Shown piece after piece: positions 61,968-64,000 of a DNA stretch of 64,000 nucleotides. The position numbers and the translations under genes are program-made. Each line of letters opens with the position of its first letter. Position 1 is the first letter of the stretch. The stretch lies in NCBI RefSeq assembly GCF_003353425.1, contig NZ_QRAO01000002.1:358496-422495 (forward strand), given 5' to 3'. The notes beneath the pieces are model-generated. The model had not been told where the DNA came from and made no database searches. It saw only the letters and a list, made by a program, of their open reading frames with translations. This DNA comes from Marinirhabdus gelatinilytica. GTDB taxonomy: Bacteria > Bacteroidota > Bacteroidia > Flavobacteriales > Flavobacteriaceae.

Positions 61968-62423
61968 ATGGAATTGATTTTAAAGAAAGACGTAGAACAC
62001 CTAGGGTTTACAGACGATGTTGTTACTGTAAAGAACGGGTACGGAAGAAACTACTTGATCCCAAACGGTATGGCTGTATTGGCAACCCCGTCTGCGAGAA
62101 AAGTATTGGAAGAAACGTTGAAGCAACGTGCTTTTAAAGAAAAGAAAGTAATCGAGGACGCCCAAAAGCAAGCTGATAAATTGAACGAATTGTTAGAGTT
62201 CAAGATTTCTGCAAAGACCGGCGAAGGTGATAAGCTTTTCGGTTCGGTAACGAATGCCGATTTGGCCAATGCTCTTGAAAAAGAAGACGTGTCCATTGAT
62301 AAGAAGTATATCTCTATTGCCGGTGGAGCCATTAAGCGTACCGGACAGTATGAGGCCACTATCCGTTTTCACAGAGAAGTGGTAGAGACATTTACTTTTG
62401 ATGTTGTAGCGGAAGCTAACTAA
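61968..62423 (+). CDS. rplI: 50S ribosomal protein L9
   Basis: A 151-residue L9 protein: MELILKKDVEHLGFTDDVVTVKNGYGRNYLIPNG at the N-domain, a long connecting helix, then the C-domain (KLFGSVTNADLANAL; IAGGAIKRTGQYEATIRFH). L9 supports fidelity of mRNA threading. Last gene of the operon; terminator follows. Confidence 0.97.
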   Translation: MELILKKDVEHLGFTDDVVTVKNGYGRNYLIPNGMAVLATPSARKVLEETLKQRAFKEKKVIEDAQKQADKLNELLEFKISAKTGEGDKLFGSVTNADLANALEKEDVSIDKKYISIAGGAIKRTGQYEATIRFHREVVETFTFDVVAEAN

Positions 62424-62444
62424 AAAGTATCTCAAATTTACAGG

Positions 62445-62478
62445 AAGACCTTTTCATTTTTTTGAAAGGGTCTTTTTT
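62445..62478 (+). terminator. Terminator of the rpsF-rpsR-rplI operon
   Basis: AAGACCTTTTCA (62445-62456) pairs with TGAAAGGGTCTT (62463-62474), 12 bp with one wobble, followed by a T run. Confidence 0.9.
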
Positions 62479-62531
62479 ATATTCAGTTTTTACTGAAATG
62501 AATAGCTAACGATTTCCCGAAAAAAGAAGCC

Positions 62532-63020
62532 ATGAAATATTCAAGACTCACCAAAGAACAATTTGAAGAACTGCAGCAAGAATTCATTAATTTTTTAGCT
62601 ACCCAATCCATCACGGCGCAGGAGTGGCAAGAGATAAAGGCCAAAAAGCCCGAAGTTGCCGAGGAAGAACTGGACATATTCAGCGACCTGGTATGGGAAG
62701 GGGTGTTGCAAAAGGCACAATATCTTGAAAATCTATCACCACAGCAACTGTTTCTATTTAAGGTAGCTGAAAAGGAAATGCACTTGATTTCCTTAAAGAT
62801 CACAGAACCAGAAATAGATATCACCACTACTGAAGGCTATCGATGGCTTCAGCAAAACTATGCAGAGGATTCGGTAGAGTTCTTTACCGCCAGCAAGCCC
62901 TTTTCAGAGGACAAGAGTGGCGATATTTTCAGTTTGATACAACAGGGAGCCGTGATTACGAAAGGGGAGTTGTACCAATTTTTTGAGGATATTTTAAGGC
63001 TTGCGAAAGAAGGAGAGTGA
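62532..63020 (+). CDS. DUF6495 family protein
   Basis: A 162-residue cytoplasmic protein, acidic and helical (FEELQQEFINFLATQSITAQEWQEIKAKKPEVAEEELDIFSDLVWEGVL), then an alpha/beta part (EMHLISLKITEPEIDITTTEGYRWL ... IQQGAVITKGELYQFFEDILRL). A conserved Bacteroidota family (DUF6495, from memory) of unknown function. It follows the ribosomal operon but after a terminator. Convergent with the ABC permease. Confidence 0.8.
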   Translation: MKYSRLTKEQFEELQQEFINFLATQSITAQEWQEIKAKKPEVAEEELDIFSDLVWEGVLQKAQYLENLSPQQLFLFKVAEKEMHLISLKITEPEIDITTTEGYRWLQQNYAEDSVEFFTASKPFSEDKSGDIFSLIQQGAVITKGELYQFFEDILRLAKEGE

Positions 63021-63084
63021 TTTAAAACGATAGCTTCTTCAGAAGAATCTGTTTTTTTTCCTGAAGGTACCACTCTTTCCAGTA

Positions 63085-64000
63085 TTACTCATAGCGCAAA
63101 CTCTCAATCGGGTCCAATTTTGCAGCTTTGGTGGCTGGATAAGAACCAGCTATAACAGCGGTTACAAATGAAATAATGGTAGCCCCAATCATTGCGTCCC
63201 AAGGTAAGCTGAAATCGAACCCAGTAAAATACGCAAACAACCACCCGGTTATCAATCCCAGTACAATTCCTAAAACACTCCCCAATTGTCCAATAACGAT
63301 AGTTTCCATAAAAAACTGAAGGGAAATGGTTTTACGCTTCGCGCCAAGTGCCTTTCGAACACCAATTTCACGGGTACGTTCAGTAACTGAAACGAGCATA
63401 ATATTCATAAGCGCAATAGAAGAGCCTAAAATGGTGATGATACTAATAATCCAGGCGGCAATAGATAAGGCCCCGGTAATACTCCCAATACGATTAATAA
63501 GATCGTCGCTACGCTCAATCCCAAAATTGTTTTCCTCAATTGGGCTCAGGCCACGTACATTTCTGAATTTTACTATCGCCTCGTCCTGTGCTCCCTGCAA
63601 CATTTCCTTATCGTCCACCCGTATGCTAATGGTGTAATTAATATTGGCATTGGTATAAATGCCCCTCGCCACCTGTATGGGGATGAGCACTTTAAGGTCT
63701 TGGTTGTTACCAAAGGTACTTCCCTTACTTTCCAAGAGACCAATAACCTTAAATTTTACTCCGCGAATGCTTATGGTCTTATTAATGGGGTTGTCGTCCT
63801 TGAATAGGTTTTTGGTGAAATCTGCTCCCAGCAAACATACCTTTGCATTGTTCTGTATGTCAAAAAATGTGAAATTTCGGCCACGATCAATCTTGGTACC
63901 CGTATTTTCCAGATAGTTTTCGTTAACGCCATATACCTGGGCCTCGGGGTCGGTTTTTTCGCTTTCATACTTTACTTCGGCTGCATTGGTCCCCAGAAAT
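63085..64000 (-). CDS. MacB/FtsX-type ABC permease, 5' part beyond the window
   Basis: About 305 C-terminal codons of a permease whose start lies right of the window; the frame is open to 64000. The periplasmic MacB_PCD domain is present (VYGVNENYLENTGTKIDRGRNFTFF; LLGADFTKNLF; IRGVKFKVIGLLESKGS), followed by three membrane helices with the FtsX motif VTERTREIGVRKALGAKRKTI and the usual ending PATKAAKLDPIESLRYE. The ATPase partner is not visible. Such permeases work in lipoprotein release or efflux of peptides/macrolides; specificity unknown. A TTG-started shorter frame from 63834 is not the true start. Confidence 0.92.
   Translation of the reverse strand, partial: FLGTNAAEVKYESEKTDPEAQVYGVNENYLENTGTKIDRGRNFTFFDIQNNAKVCLLGADFTKNLFKDDNPINKTISIRGVKFKVIGLLESKGSTFGNNQDLKVLIPIQVARGIYTNANINYTISIRVDDKEMLQGAQDEAIVKFRNVRGLSPIEENNFGIERSDDLINRIGSITGALSIAAWIISIITILGSSIALMNIMLVSVTERTREIGVRKALGAKRKTISLQFFMETIVIGQLGSVLGIVLGLITGWLFAYFTGFDFSLPWDAMIGATIISFVTAVIAGSYPATKAAKLDPIESLRYE

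Noticed and set aside
1-64000. tRNA genes, insertion sequences, prophage genes
   Set aside because: I looked for T-loop sequences, transposase motifs and phage modules in all spacers and found none; a covariance-model scan would be needed to exclude a tRNA formally.

Overview
The window comes from the chromosome of a member of Bacteroidota, almost certainly a (marine-type) Flavobacteriaceae. Evidence: type IX secretion (T9SS) C-terminal sorting domains on two secreted proteins, promoters of the TTG-N17-20-TAnnTTTG kind with the -7 box TAnnTTTG, weak ribosome binding sites, DUF4252, DUF6122, DUF6495 and DUF7935-type family genes, a CarB without its regulatory C-terminus, and an AT-leaning core genome. 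The genus cannot be read from the sequence. There is no insertion sequence, prophage, CRISPR array, rRNA gene or recognisable tRNA gene; it looks like core chromosome with short accessory stretches.

Layout. 1-5.7 kb: partial recG, a divergent M1 aminopeptidase and a large T9SS-secreted protein. 6-8.9 kb: lipoprotein, seven-helix membrane protein, histidine kinase and NarL-type regulator in one direction. 9.5-10.7 kb: a curlin-like protein of 30 phased 11-residue half-repeats. 10.7-20.3 kb: FMN glutamate-synthase-like protein, M20 amidohydrolase, small lipoprotein, UvrD/PcrA helicase, thioredoxin-like protein, oligopeptide-type binding lipoprotein, MtaB. 20.4-24 kb: a 1219-residue lipoprotein combining a metal-ligand-less phosphoesterase domain, a middle region with an atypical-kinase-like signature and a C-terminal outer-membrane barrel. 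24-29 kb: GNAT-like protein, pirin, alpha/beta hydrolase, lytic transglycosylase, half-size TauE, thioredoxin-like and TPR proteins, then rpmH (too short for usual ORF cut-offs). 29.3-35 kb: carB, a T9SS cupredoxin, rmuC group. 35-40.4 kb: cobalamin uptake locus with a B12 riboswitch and divergent BtuFCD-like operon and BtuB-like receptor. 40.5-44.1 kb: S41 protease lipoprotein divergent from an ECF sigma/anti-sigma/DUF4252/DUF4252 operon. 44.2-51.5 kb: purB, sirtuin, TrmH, SRPBCC, VOC, RdgB and a DEAD-box helicase with a structured leader. 51.7-57.7 kb: carboxypeptidase-regulatory-like protein, aldehyde dehydrogenase, DUF6122, RlmH, NadC, YihY, CHI-like and DUF2147 proteins. 57.9-64 kb: PriA, LytTR regulator, rpsF-rpsR-rplI, DUF6495 and a partial MacB-type permease.

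How the genes fit together. Several units are self-contained: a B12 acquisition system reading out from abutting promoters with a riboswitch on the receptor arm only; two envelope-sensing modules (the four-gene two-component cassette and the ECF cassette); and a ribosomal protein operon. The best candidates for something undescribed are the three-part surface protein at 20.4-24 kb, the very regular curlin-like array, the repeat inserted in the core of the cobalamin aptamer, and the terminator-like hairpin placed directly before the DEAD-box helicase start.
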